Positions 1 through 12,080 of a DNA stretch of 64,000 nucleotides are shown here, in pieces; positions within the stretch are counted from its first letter, which is position 1; every line of letters starts with the position of its first letter. The translations under genes were made by a program, and so were the position numbers. Where the stretch lies: contig OX485805.1 in NCBI GenBank assembly GCA_950295325.1, positions 48,074,758 to 48,138,757 on the forward strand, read 5' to 3'. Source of the DNA: Polytrichum commune. Taxonomy: Eukaryota > Streptophyta > Polytrichopsida > Polytrichales > Polytrichaceae. Below the pieces are notes generated by a model. It was given only the letters and a program-made list of their open reading frames with translations. It searched no databases and was not told where the DNA came from.

Positions 1-420
1 CATTAGTGAACACACTAGTGGGACCTATATGGAATTTTTATAACTCCTTGTCATTAAAAACTCAAAATTAAATTCAAACTTTTTGGTATTGATATTGGCT
101 TCTTCAAATACATTTTGCACATGCACGTGGATTTCAACCTCATGAATCCAAATAGTGTATGGTAGCAAACAACAAAAAGGAATTAAACAAGGAACATCGA
201 GTGAGGACCACCAATATTTGGTGGGAGAGAGATGCTACATGAATGCCGTTGTAGATTTCCACACCTTTGGAGGTGGACCCTAGTGTAATCTTCTCAAGTC
301 TAAAATTTTCCTCTCAACCAATATGATAGCTCAAATTTGGAGATGTTTTGATCTTGGACCCTAGTGTAAACCCATCCTCAATAACACAAACATGCTACTT
401 GTCTTAAAAAGATAATTTTA
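1..420. other. Non-coding flank, nothing recognised
   Basis: AT-rich sequence with stops in all frames. I see no gene, RNA or element end here. Confidence 0.5.
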
Positions 421-660
421 TATGAGTGGTTCGTGGTTAGGTGTGGATCTAAGAACGGACACCACAAATACACTTGCTTCGAAAAGTTTGACTTTGTGTT
501 CAAAATTTCTCTATTATTCTAGGTTCAATAGGGACCACCACTTTAACCATTTAAGAATAATTAGAATATTCCCTATTGACGAGGGGTGAAACATTCAATT
601 GAGCTCCAAAGTATTTGAGGAAAATCGCTTTGGCCTTTACTTGGACTTTAAAAAAAAATC
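421..660 (+). repeat. Dispersed repeat family A, copy 1
   Basis: The block opens with GGTTAGGTGTGGATCTAAGA and can be followed, diverged, in three other places: 4354-4650, 23698-24121 and 35851-36155. Shared landmarks are a 'gagtggt..gttaggt' start and a later 'ctccaaa..ttgagg' stretch. No coding capacity or clear inverted termini were found, so the class is unknown. The boundaries are approximate. Confidence 0.5.
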
Positions 661-1116
661 ATCTTGTACTGATCCGGTGATTAAATCCTCAGAGTTGTGG
701 GTTTAAATGGGGGGAATGGTCATTTTGTTCATTGCTTTTGGAGAAACGGAACTATGAAATATGAGCGTACTTCTCATCCATCCAAATGAGAGGCAATTCA
801 CCTACTTCATTGCAATTTACTCAACTCCATTTCTCATAATGCTTCAACTCAAAGAGGTAGTCCAATTTACCTATAGAAGTTGTCAACATCTTCAAAATGA
901 TTATTCTAAGTGGAAATTAAGGGCCACTTCATTAGAGTTCGAGGGCCCTTGACCCGTGATATACAAATTATGCGATTGGTCAAGCAGCTAGACACGGTCC
1001 AAGTTTATTTTACACTAGTCCATGATAGTCTAAGGGACCAAAGAAATTCAAATGGATGAAAAAATCTACATGGTGTCCTACAAGGCACCAAGTGAACAGT
1101 AGATTTCATGGTCTAC

Positions 1117-1360
1117 CCAATATTACTCCTTTGGTAAGATGATTTCACAGTATAGGAAACTTGATTTCATGAAAGTTCCAGGCTTTTTCATGAACCTTCC
1201 AACTCAAAGTTAGTTTATGGCTCTTCTAAACCGACTTGACATGTGGCACACCTTAATTTTATGATAATAGACCTTCATCTCTAGCAACTTCATGAATGTT
1301 CCAAACCAATTTCATGAATCTTTTTGTACTATGCGGTTCTCGTATTCTCAACTTCTCGCC
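1117..1360 (+). repeat. Dispersed repeat family C, partial copy
   Basis: This stretch matches 55533-55805, including the shared run ACTTGACATGTGGCACACCT and the order of 'cctttggtaagatga', 'ctagcaacttcatgaat' and 'tattctcaactt'. The 55.5 kb copy continues to an inverted end near 56124, so this copy is the left part of a terminal-inverted-repeat element. The flanks 661-1116 and 1361-1941 hold nothing I recognise. Confidence 0.5.
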
Positions 1361-1941
1361 AAGCTCCTTGTTCTGAAAACATTGTTTTCATACTAGGTCT
1401 AATAGTATAATTGGTTGGAAGAAACTCATACAATAGTATTATATTTGAAGGGTATCTACCGTGTTGGTTAGGGTTTCAGTTGTGAGGGATTCATTGTTTT
1501 ATTGTACGTGTTTCTTGATCGGAAGCAGTTGGAAACAATTCGCTTTGTGTTGTTTTGTGTTGATTCGGGTTAGAATCGGTGTCGGTTATGAGTTACAATT
1601 AGCTTTATGTTTTGTTAGGGTTACAGTTAGTTTTTTTTTGTTTCATTAGGGTTAAATTTTGTTATTCTAAGCTAGTTTAGTTCAATAGCTATGCCTAGTC
1701 ATTTGCGTACTAGATATAACCACGTACATGATGCACTTCGCTCATGAATAATACATTCTATTTTTAATGAGGCTTATCTTACGCCAACACAAGTAAACAT
1801 TATAGTTATCCTTATGAAACGTTATAGTTATCCTTGTTGTGTTCCACAATATGTTACATTGTCCATGAGGATGAACGTTTGTTTATTAAGGCTAGGAATG
1901 ACCTTGATCTGAATGAATTCTAAGAACTTGTATGTATTGTA

Positions 1942-2768
1942 GGCACCAAGGGCTCATTCAAACCACCTAAAGAAACATCTCAAGGACATTGGAAGCTTGA
2001 AAAAGCAGGGTATGGCATCTATAACTCTACAAAAAAATCTAAAAATTGCAGTAAGACTACCAGGACTACAAAACATACTACGTGCTGAAATGATGGCTAT
2101 ACACCACACCCTCCGACTCCTGACCACCACATATCACGATGAACCAGCACATATCTTCACAGATTGCCTCAATGTCCTATACCTACTAAACACTCAAATC
2201 AAACACCCCACACTACATAATAGTCACCCATACAAGAATATCCTTGAATCCATGATAATAATGCTACAATCTCGCACACAAATCACCACACTCCATAAAG
2301 TCAGAGCCCATGCTAACATAGATGGTAATGAACAAGCCGATACACTAGCCAAAATAGGATGCGAACTTGATCACAAAGACGCCGTAATGCCACACGAACA
2401 TGCGCACCCTACCCCATATTACCTCCAAAAAGATTGGTGGCACTCAATGCAAGAAACACCAGACAAAGGCCCTATAAGACACCTTGGAAAACATGTCCTC
2501 AAATATGACAAAAAACATAACTTAGAAGTCATAGCTAACCAAACACACCAACTACATAAATGGCTAGAAAAAAAAGATATTGACAAGACATTATCAAACA
2601 ATTTTTGGACAAATCCAAGTATCACAGACAAACAAAAAACATGTCTAGTAAAATTCCGGACAGGACAGTACATGGGCCAAGCTTGGAAGCAACTCTTCTT
2701 TAGTAGAGAAGCCTACCCATCAAAAACATGCCCCATTTGCAACTCAATAGATGCAAATACTTATGTGA
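1942..2768 (+). pseudogene. LINE fragment: RNase H domain and start of CCHC tail
   Basis: This is the 3' coding part of a non-LTR retrotransposon, truncated at both ends. The product would remove RNA from the RNA-DNA hybrid during target-primed reverse transcription. The RNase H core is visible: a GSF strand, AEMMAIHH (acidic residue 2), FTDCLN (residue 3) and HANIDGNEQADTLAK (histidine and last aspartate). A tail with TCPICNS follows, the first half of a CCHC knuckle. Homology to the copy at 61-62.6 kb begins at about 1942 but is out of frame with the main reading frame (1997-2830). One frameshift in an A7 run near 2030 separates them. The first catalytic aspartate, in TDGSF of the sister copy, reads TKGSF here. 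Homology stops at about 2768, before the second half of the knuckle. It is clearly dead. Confidence 0.85.
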
Positions 2769-4353
2769 ATTCATCATACCAAAGGAGAATGTCAAGCTCA
2801 TTAAAAGAGGTTGGTCTAACACAAAACTAGGGCCTGCAATAATCATTATAGCACTAGTGGCTCTTCAAAATATTATATTGCCATGGTGGAGACATGGTCC
2901 CAAGACCATGAGATTTCCAACCGAATCTCCCATAGGTTGAGGCATCTACAACTGATAAAATAAGAGAGTTTTCATTTGTTTAAGAAGAGTTATAGTGGGG
3001 CATTATTTTTCTTGCAAAGAGAAACAAATTCTACAGAGAATGCAAAAAAATGACATAAATTCTATATTTACAAACATGGAAATTGTTATAGATTTCAAGC
3101 AGTAAAGTTTAAGGTAACACACTCTCAATTTATAGGTTAACCCATACCCGCTAATCTAAATGCTAATGCTTGGCTTCGACAATTATTAGAACACTTACGA
3201 GGGTATGGGTTTAAGGTTTAGGGTTTAAGGGTTTCAATCACAAGCCGCCAACACATAAACCTTGACCCTGTTTGCTTGAAAAATATAAATCTCATCCATG
3301 TCAATTTTACATAACCCTATTGAGCAATTAAATGGACATGGTTGACTACGAATGCCTCAACTTTGGAGAGGCCTTGGGCAAGACCTTCAAGCCAACTTTT
3401 CATATGTTGGAAAGGATTTGTCGATATTGTAGTCAATTACACCATGTTTAGTATGTTGTCCCTCTTGTTTGCAATATTGTAACCAATTTTGGAGTTTTTG
3501 GGTCATTAGTAAATCATTTGGAAGATTAATTTATATCTTCTAGTTTTAGTCATTTTGTATGTATTTTTTGTAGTTTTAGTGATTGCCTAATTGTGGAATG
3601 AATGCATGGATTATCAAAGTATAATTTTCCGAAGGGTGGAGAGGGATGCAAATGAAATCCAATATTATCAAAAACATTTGTGGTAATAAATGACACGTGG
3701 TTTTTTTTTCTTGTGCGGGAAAATCACATAGAAGAATATAGCAATAGAAAAACCTTGAGAAACGAACCTCAAATTGAAATCAACAAGCAATCTTCACAAG
3801 TTTCTTACTTTCTTGCAATAATCTTTCAAATAGTCCCTCGAGCCCGCATGCTCTAGTGCAAAGTGAACTTCGACCCTCTCCGGCTTCTCAAGCATTCACA
3901 TTTTTGTTATATCACGGATCATGGGCCTTCCAACTCTAGTGTAAAGTGGCTCTAAGGTTTATTTGGTCCAACATGTTATGCGGATTAGTGGTTGGAGTTA
4001 TGCTATGCCATTTTTTAATACAACAACCATTCTTTCAATACAAGTGATGATTTTTTTTTTTTGGCATGATTGTGTTGGACTTACTATCTCCTAGCAATAC
4101 ACATAATATAATGTACTCATAGAGAAAGACTAGGTGTTGCTATGGTATTGTCACTATTGTCTCATTTCAAAATGCAAAATTATTACATAATTGTTGGTTT
4201 ATATGGTAAAATTCTCTAGCTCAAAGGTAATCAACCTTGAATGGACACATGAGTGAAATTTTTAACTATGTAGACCCCTTGTAGGTTTCAGCCTAAACAC
4301 CCTAAGATAGACACGCCTAATTCAATGTATGATCTTTTTTAAATCCTATATTT
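2769..4353. other. Non-coding, nothing recognised
   Basis: AT-rich and without ORFs of substance. A 30-base patch at 3205-3234 contains one TTTAGGG and several one-base variants, too short to call an interstitial telomere. Near 3915-3960 there is a fragment resembling the ends of the GGG..TTYACAC element family (aagtggctct, gggcc). Confidence 0.4.
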
Positions 4354-4650
4354 GAGTGGTGTATAGTTGGATCAGAATATACAAAGGGACAACATAAAGA
4401 CAAGTGTTGAAAAGTGATTGGTCTACATGTTCAAAATTTGTTAACCATTCAAGACATGACTCTCATCAACATAATTTAGGGAGACCCATATGATCATCAA
4501 ACAAACAAGAACATTTATACTTTAACAATGAACAAGATTTCCATACGAGTTCCAAATTTTTTGAGGGAAGTGACTATGGACATAATTTGGATTTGCTAAT
4601 CGTCTCACACTAATTGTGTGTTTTATATCTTACAAAAAAATGTCCCTTTA
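4354..4650 (+). repeat. Dispersed repeat family A, copy 2
   Basis: Colinear with 35851-36155: 'ttgagtggt', 'ctacatgttcaaaat', 'gaacaagat..acgagttccaaa', 'atttggatttgctaa' appear in the same order. No coding frame or inverted termini are seen. Confidence 0.55.
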
Positions 4651-6411
4651 GGATTTGCTGACCTTAAATGTGCTCACATGTGACGATTCACTTGAAATCA
4701 TGACCTGAGGAGGCGTTCACATTTCGAAAGGAAACCCCAACATGATTTGATTGCTAGGGCCAAAAGCTCAAATTCACATCGGATTGCCCAACGTCACATT
4801 TCTCTGGTTGCTATTGAGAAGTGTGACACTATGAAGCATATGGCCTTTATTTACAATTTATCATTTTATTAGGAGGCTTTGGCCACTATGGGAAAATTTA
4901 GAATGAGGTAGGACTTTGAAGGAACACGAGTTTACAAATGAGAATCCTCTAACTATGCTTTTAGCTGGTTCGGTACTACATAACATTGCACAACACCTTG
5001 GTTGCGTTCCATGGGACTGTGTATCGCATGAGCATAAAACTCTTTTAATTCAGGCTGTGAAATATGAACTTTGACAAACAATTGTGAATCATGGGAGTTT
5101 TTTTAATTGCGGCCTCTTTTTTGGGGAAGACACCATCATGTAGTTGCTTAGTGATGTTATGTACTTGGGGTGCTAAACCTTTAATTTGTACCAAACATAA
5201 GTTGCAAGTAATATGATCAATGTAAGGAAGGACATGGTCCCATTCACGTCAGTGTACAAAAAATACCAATGTTCTTTTTATTAGATCCAATATTTAAAAG
5301 TTGCATGTTACTCTATGTAGGCTTTGACGCATTCAACGTCCTACAACGAGAATCCTCATTTAATATCCTTGACCAAACAATTACTTGTGTTGTGATTTGG
5401 ATCGGGGTCCAAGAAACATGGGGTCCAAACCATTCCTAATGTCCTATGCAACCATAATATGGTCGTTACCAGTTCACTCTTACCCCTTTGACAACCGATT
5501 TGGATGGTAACTGGATTGTTTTACCTACTCTTTTTGTTCATGTTCAGGTTTGCTATGTTATGCCACGTGAATAATTATGATTCAACAAAGTTGGCTATTT
5601 TTGGATTAAATAAAATATGGGAGTGTGCTCCAATTGGTTTACAATGGAACTGCTCCACGAATGCATGCTTGACATTTGTCACCTCATCGGTTTAGGGGCA
5701 TCATATCCTAAGCATGTTTTTTGTTGATCCATGTGTGCAAATGATTCCCAATTGATCTGAAAATTTGCATGAGACTTAAACACATCATCACCTAGTCATC
5801 TACTATTGGGATTTTTAGTTTGATATGTGTTGGTGGGCGTAAATCCATGTGGAAGGTGCATGGGTGTGGCACCGATGCCTGAAATTGCACAGCTTCCCAA
5901 AAAAACACAAGATAATAGTTTAAAGATTTGTGAGCTGATTTGAGTAGGTGTATTGCCCTTCTTATTGAATGGGGGTAACACTTTCTTAATTGGAGATGAT
6001 TTCGCTAGAGGTTCAATCAAAACCCAACCCCATTTTAATTTCGAAATTGCTACCCTCCAAGACCACTGTTGACATTCCTATTAAATAACAAAGATTCAAC
6101 ATTTAAAATTTGGATTGCAAGTAGTCACCTCTAACTTGCAAACATGTATTTTTCAAAAAATATTTAGATCTTCAGCTACGGTCGTTGAAATTGATGTCAC
6201 GTTTTCTAGGCAAATTTGAAGGAAATTGGGCATGAAAAGTTAGTGGTTAAACCCTTACATTCAAATACAACCTTGAAGATTGATTTCTTGGCTTGACATA
6301 TTCTTGAGTATGGACCACCAAGATTTTGTTAGAAAGTGATGCCCCATTAGTGCCACTTCATTCTTTCAACACCTTAGCTCCTTAGAGCATGGCCTAAGAT
6401 TCTTTCACACC
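4651..6411. other. Non-coding, includes repeat family B copy
   Basis: At about 4970-5165 a block resembles 43800-44010, sharing the order 'ccatgg..ctgtgtatcg', 'gcataa..ctc.tttaatt', 'aagacaccatcat.tag.tgctta'. The rest, including the short ORFs near 5504 and 5796, shows no recognisable product. Confidence 0.4.
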
Positions 6412-6932
6412 CACGGGTAGATCACTTAGTGCATTTTAAAAATGACGTGCGGCATAATATAGAGAGGATTAAAATCATTTGAAATAAAAATTATAAAGGA
6501 ATTCCAAATAATGAAGGGGCCATTAAATGTAGACACTCCCATTATAAGTAAGTTAGATGGACATAAAACGCGGGCCATTATTTTATTTGTAAAATTAATA
6601 TTGGGGTTGAAGATAAGGATCCTAGAAGGTATGTTTAGTATGGTATGTAAATGGGTTTAGGACTCACGGGGATGGATGATAATTGGGATTTCCATCAATC
6701 CAAAAATGGATGAAAAGGGAACTTGCCGTCGTTAAAAGGAATTTAGAGTACAAAAAATTGCAGTGACTTGGACAATATAAGTAATGGAAGGGTGCAAACA
6801 AATGGGCCATTTTTGAAATTTAAGTAATTATAGGGAGGCTTTAATTCAGCCCTTGAAGGTAAATAACCCCAAAACAAAAAAAAACCCAACCGCACATGGT
6901 GCACAAAAATGCCTTAGAGTGATCTACCCGTG
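6412..6932 (-). mobile_element. hAT-type MITE, copy 1 (521 bp)
   Basis: A non-autonomous DNA transposon. It begins CACGGGTAGATCACT and ends with the inverted complement AGTGATCTACCCGTG, a perfect 15-bp terminal inverted repeat. The flanking 8-mer TTCACACC is present at 6404-6411 and again at 6933-6940, a perfect target-site duplication. An 8-bp duplication is the mark of the hAT superfamily. The interior matches the copies at 61600-62161 and 62763-63354 in inverse orientation and has no ORF, so it must have been moved by a transposase encoded elsewhere. Confidence 0.9.
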
Positions 6933-6940
6933 TTCACACC

Positions 6941-7699
6941 TTAGTTTTAATCTCCTTAGGTCCAATTTTTTTGCTCTCAACAAAGAGGATCACTCAATTT
7001 TGGAGTTTCTTTGGTTTCGGATCCTAGTGTAAACCCGCCTTAATATTTTAAAAATCAAGAATGTGGGCCTTGTGTGGTGAATTTCTTGAATTAAACACTT
7101 AAATGTATGTGAGTGGTAAATGGTAAGATTTGTAATTCACCCTTTAAGGACATAGGGGCTCAATCTATGACATATATACAAGTTTTCTACAAGCCTCGTC
7201 TAGGCATAAAATCATTATTTTTCTTATATATCGATTTGAAACTTTATTGTGTACAATATCTTAAGTCAAGGATAAAATAAAAATACTCATATATGACATT
7301 GATGATTTTTTTAAAAGGGTGCACCTAATGTATATGTTAGTTTCAGTTTGGATCATTTGTATATATTTAGATAAATATGGAAGTCTTTAGCACAAATACA
7401 CATTGTTTTGGTTGAAGGATCCGAATTGGGCATCTCCGATGTTTTAGGATTAAGATTAAATTTAATAGACATGTGTTGAAATGAGATTGCACTCTCCGAT
7501 CATAACACATTGATTATGGTATTAAAATAGTTTGAGCATATGTAAAGTTCAACTTACCCTTCCCAACCCTATAGTGTGGCCTACGATATACACCATCACG
7601 CATGAAATTAACATGCAACACTAGTTACATGTCAATCTCCAACCACTCACTACGTCCTCATACTTCCACTTCTACTTGTGGGTGAGGTATCAATAGAAA
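6941..7699. other. Non-coding, nothing recognised
   Basis: AT-rich sequence with no ORF, element ends or RNA gene that I can support. Confidence 0.4.
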
Positions 7700-8106
7700 T
7701 GATCTTGGTGCCAATAAAGCAAACATGAGAAGATCCACAAGACATATTGTTTGTTTGTGAGAAGAAGAAAAAGCCAAGTTTGAAGGTAATATGATCATTT
7801 GAAATTGTTGGATGTGTTTTTGAAGGTAGGATATGATGATCTTTGAATGTTCACTGCATCCAGATGCCTAGTACGCTTTAAGAGGCAATGTTGGTGTCCA
7901 AATAAAGAACATTAGAAGCTCCACAAGATAGACTACTTGTTTATGAAAAATGAACATGATTTGAAGGAACCTATATCATCATTTAAAGAAGCTTGAGGTA
8001 TTTCTTGAATGTAGGATTTAGCGAAGAATCACTTCACCCAAACAGTTAAGTGTTAAGAGGCAATCTTGGTGTTTATAAAAAGAGCACGAGAAGCTCTATA
8101 ATACAT
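7700..8106 (+). repeat. Diverged tandem repeat, period about 180 bp, 2-3 units
   Basis: The landmark 'ggtg..aataaa..aacat.agaag.tccacaaga' recurs at about 7709, 7893 and 8069, giving spacings of about 184 and 176 bases. 'Aagaggcaat.ttggtgt' precedes the second and third units. The units are diverged and end in a partial copy. No coding frame runs through them. Confidence 0.6.
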
Positions 8107-9009
8107 AACAATGTTAAGCATCTAGATGATGGTCTTTTTCAAAGAAAGAGGTTGCAATTAAAAATCTCTAGTAAATTATAGATGCTTGTCGAAAACTTCA
8201 CGATACAATACATGAATACTCATAAACAACCCAAAATCAAAGGAGAACTATGGTTGCCCAATACATGGTCCTACAGAATGCACCCAATGAACTGAGCATT
8301 GTTATGTATAAAATTATTTATTGAAGGAAAACAAAGAAGATTTGAGGGAGAATTCATCAACTAAAACAACGTTTTTGGTGAGGAGCACCACATCTACTAA
8401 GCATATGCTTACTTCGAGAGATAACCACCTGGTGAATAAAGTATATTACATTGCACGCTATTCTCAATCCAACAAAAATATTACAACCTACAACGTGAAC
8501 ACACGATGTTCAACCATTGTGGGCTACACTCGAAAATAGTGTGCCCCCAAAGTACAATCTCCAATGTTTTTAGTGTGGAAATGAACTAGATAGTGTGGCG
8601 CCACAAAGTTAACCATAATTAGTGTAGTCCGTTTTTGATAGGATGTGTCATAGGGGACATACTTATAAAAAATTGGTTGTAAGTGTTAACAATAACTTTT
8701 ACTTTTATATTGGTTTATATATATGTGTATATATATACATATATATACATATATACACCTTACCTGCCTTCAAGCTTAAATGCAGGGAAGAATGTAAGTA
8801 CCCAATCATGAATCCAAGAGGTTTGCCTTGACGAGGTCTTTTCCATTTCACCTACCCAGCTGACCCCTTTGCGTCCTTTCATTAAATGGCCTTGTCCTAA
8901 CGTGTCCTCGAGGTGTCCTAAGGGATTCACTTATGGATCTCTTAACCAAGCCGACATGTTGTGCGATTAGAATACCCCACACTAATTTTACATTGACATT
9001 CCACACCAA
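8107..9009. other. Non-coding with a TA/CATA microsatellite
   Basis: A (TATA/CATA) simple repeat lies at about 8716-8757 and accounts for the repetitive peptide predicted there. Nothing else is recognised. Confidence 0.45.
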
Positions 9010-9549
9010 GGGCCGGTTTACACCATGGACCATGACGTCGGACCATGGAAGATGGCATTCTTCCATGGTCCGATTTCTTAAAAAAACCAATTTACAAAGT
9101 CTTTTACTAAGTGTTAACTGAACGTGGACCCAGAGGAATGAACATGCACCAAAAAGTGAATGTGCTGATTTTTTTAAAGATATGCCTGAAAAGGGCAGCT
9201 TTGAAAAAAAACCAAGTTTGACCATTCTCATGTCTTCTCTTGCCTTCATCTTCTCTTCCCCAAAAGAAAACTCATTAAAATTTTATTACAATAACATTTC
9301 TCTGCCATGGGCCCTTGCCTTTTTCTATTAGAATACTTCTTTTGCCTCTCCCACCGCAAAACCCGTTGGACTATGTCAATGAATAATGTAGGCCTTAAAA
9401 TATGTCTTTTGGAGATATGGAATTCCATGGTCGCTCTGACATTTTTTTCCTTGGTGTGAACCGAAGTGGCTGCGGGACGAGTTCAACAGCCAACCACATA
9501 TATTATGGGACCTTGGGACGATCTCATGGTCCATGGTGTAAACAACCCC
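9010..9549. mobile_element. GGG..TTTACAC-ended TIR element, copy 1 (540 bp)
   Basis: The left end GGGCCGGTTTACACCATGG and the inverted right end (GGGGTTGTTTACACCATGG when read inward) form terminal inverted repeats that extend through GACCATGA. The interior is colinear with the 26811-27814 element: 'catgcaccaaaaagtg..gtgctgatttttttaa', 'caagtttgaccattctca', 'aaaacccgttgga', 'tttttccttggtgt'. The flanking triplets are CAA and TAA, a possible 3-bp duplication with one change. There is no transposase frame. Confidence 0.75.
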
Positions 9550-9964
9550 TAATTGGATATTCACTACCACAGTGACCAAATACATAAGTTTAGTGTTGTT
9601 TTCTTCCGTTTTCTACACGGATGAATAAATGAATAAACATTTTTGTAATACGATTTTGATCCAAGGTAAGTTGCATGGGTAAAGAAAGAGGCAACCTAAT
9701 TGCACATATGAGTGCATATCATTGATACGTGAACCTCAACTTCATGTTGGTCTCGTTTGTGGCTTCCATGAGCTTGATCGTGATTAGTAAAGGCTGCGAG
9801 GGTTTTGGTTTTGTGATTTTTCCTCTCTTGTGGTGATTATATTTTTCTTCTTCTGGCAATTGAGGTCTTGGAATTCGCTTTGAAAGAAAACTTGGCCACA
9901 AAAATGTTGTTCCATGGTTATTTTTTATGCATGATGAATAGTTCACATCTCACAAGAATTTTGG

Positions 9965-10442
9965 TATTGTAGCTCCCTAGCAGCTTGGGCACCTTTCTGG
10001 CTAATTATTAAGTAAAGTGCGAAAGTAAGTTAGGCGGCCCAAAAAATAATATTCTAAAGTTGCACAACCTTAAAAAGTAATTTAAAATAAGTTAGACATT
10101 CATACAAGTCATTTTTGCAATTCGTCTCTATAATTTCAACTATGATGGCTACGATTAACCTAAACACTTCCCTTAACCAACATTCCTTACCCTAAAGTTA
10201 GTGTTTTACTTGTATGTTAGGGGTTTGTTTGGCAACAAATTTTACTTTGTTGACAATATTGAACTTAATTGATGTTACTTTGTTGGATCCCAATGAATGT
10301 CAATTGCATTATTATGATTTTAGGCACTCTTTGAATGCTATTTCCTCTTTTTTTGGACACTCAACAAAATTAATTTCTCATAAACTTACGCACCTTTAAA
10401 ATTAAATTTTTTTACTGCCCAAGCTGCTAGAGAGCTATGATA
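9965..10442. mobile_element. TAGCTC-ended MITE, copy 1 (478 bp)
   Basis: The left end TATTGTAGCTCCCTAGCAGC and the inverted right end (TATCATAGCTCTCTAGCAGC read inward) form terminal inverted repeats that continue through TTGGGCA. A second member in opposite orientation lies at 15838-16172. The interior is AT-rich and non-coding. I could not find a convincing target-site duplication, so the superfamily is open. Confidence 0.75.
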
Positions 10443-11954
10443 TTCTTGCCACTTGGAGAATATGTAGTGTGTACGACTTCCAATCACTCTATGGTATATA
10501 TGATTTTAGCCAATCATATAAAATTTCTCAAACAAAAAGAATTGGGGATCGTAGATTGTTTATGACTTTTGTAACAAAGTTGCTTCACCATCTTTTGGAA
10601 AATAGGGTACACCTACCCAAACTTAGTAGAATAAATTAAGATATTACTTGACGATAAGTTGTTTACTTGATACAAAACATCTTGTAAATAATCCAAAATT
10701 CCATAACACTTTTCTAGAAGATACTACACTAAATATTGTATTTAGTGTCACTTATTATTTGGAATTATACAATGCTACAACTAATTACTATCTACTTCGG
10801 TTTTGATCAATCGAAGGTCAAATTGGTTGTTTGGACATTATAGTACATCAACAACTTCACTTAGTGAAAAAATTACATCAAGAGTAAAAAGATATATCAT
10901 TGTGTGGCTCTCAATAGTCCGTGTACTAATTATAGGTGCACATTTCTTTGACTTATATCAAACTAAATTGCAAGACATCAAGAAACCAGTCTAGAAATTT
11001 TAACTCACGTAGGATCAAATTTATGGTGTACTTGCACTTGGATGCAAGTTTTTTAATCATCCCTCTTTAGAAAAATCATCTTCAAAACCCAAATTCCATT
11101 CATTTTAGGGTTTTAAGGTCTAAGCTTTGTAATCATTCTTACATAGCGTGCATTAGCTAGGCAATATGACATTAGGGGACATGAAGCTTACTCTCTAAAG
11201 CACATGGTGGATTTGCTAGACTTCATTGTGCGTGTGATGGTGCAAGTGGGGGGGGGGGGGCTTTACTTGATATGTGTAAAAAATGTGAGCAAATGGGTGT
11301 CATTAATGCCTTACATTGGATTAGAACAACTAAATATGATCCAAGCAAAAGTTCATGTCAATCATGATCCTACCATTTGTAATGGATTTGAAATCACTAA
11401 TGTATGTTCAAGTGAGAGAGGGTCCCAAAAATGTTTGATTTAGGCGTTCCTTTAGGGTGAGATGTGCTTGTTGTTTGTTTTCGGTGGCATAGGAAGGTTC
11501 TCAGTTGGTTATGATTTGTGCATGGGAATCCAAGTGGCCTCACTTGTTAGATTGAGGTGCATGTTGTATATATAGATTATGTGTTGGGTTACTAGACTCA
11601 AGCACATATGATTTGGTACAACCAAAATTATGTGTCAAAAATAACATTTCTAACACGCATAGTGTGTTATAGAGAGAGAAGAAATGTTGACCTTAGTGGG
11701 ATAAACGTGATTGAAATGCTTGTTTGACCCACCCTTGGTATTATGTCCATTGGACATAATATCAATGGTGCAGGACTACTAACCCCCTCGGGGTGGGCAC
11801 TATTGTAAACATGGTGACCAAAGTGACCATGGGAACCGAATGACTAGATGATCTTTGTAGTGATGGGGTTAGTGTGGTTGTGGTGTTGTAGGAGTATGTG
11901 ATCAATTTTCTTCATGAGGTGCTTGCCGAGTCATAAGACTTCTCAGTGGTTCAT
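10443..11954. other. Non-coding, with a 13-base G tract
   Basis: The only feature that stands out is a run of 13 G at about 11248-11260. No gene or element ends are recognised. Confidence 0.4.
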
Positions 11955-12080
11955 TGTAGCATCACATGTTTAGTGGTCCGCGTTTGATCCTTGATGGCCT
12001 TGAATGAGCATTGTATTGTGATGTGAGTGACTTGGCATTTGCTATGTGAGTAACTTGGTAGGATAGTGTGTAATAAACCT
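11955..12080 (+). mobile_element. tRNA-like SINE candidate, copy 1
   Basis: A unit with a pol III B-box-like sequence (GCGTTTGATCC, about 11980-11990) follows an A-box-like stretch (TTTAGTGGTCC). It continues 'ccttgatggcct..gagcattgtattgtgatgt', which is repeated, inverted, at 63880-64000. Conservation of the promoter-like head and the body in both copies supports a SINE. The A-to-B spacing is unusually short, so the head may be rearranged. No target-site duplication was fixed. Confidence 0.45.

Noticed and set aside
3205-3234. Interstitial telomere-like patch
   Set aside because: Only one exact TTTAGGG and a few variants are present, too short to be more than chance in AT-rich DNA.
8933-9249. 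Frames of 133 and 62 residues around 9.0 kb
   Set aside because: They lie across the end of a MITE on opposite strands and match no protein motif.
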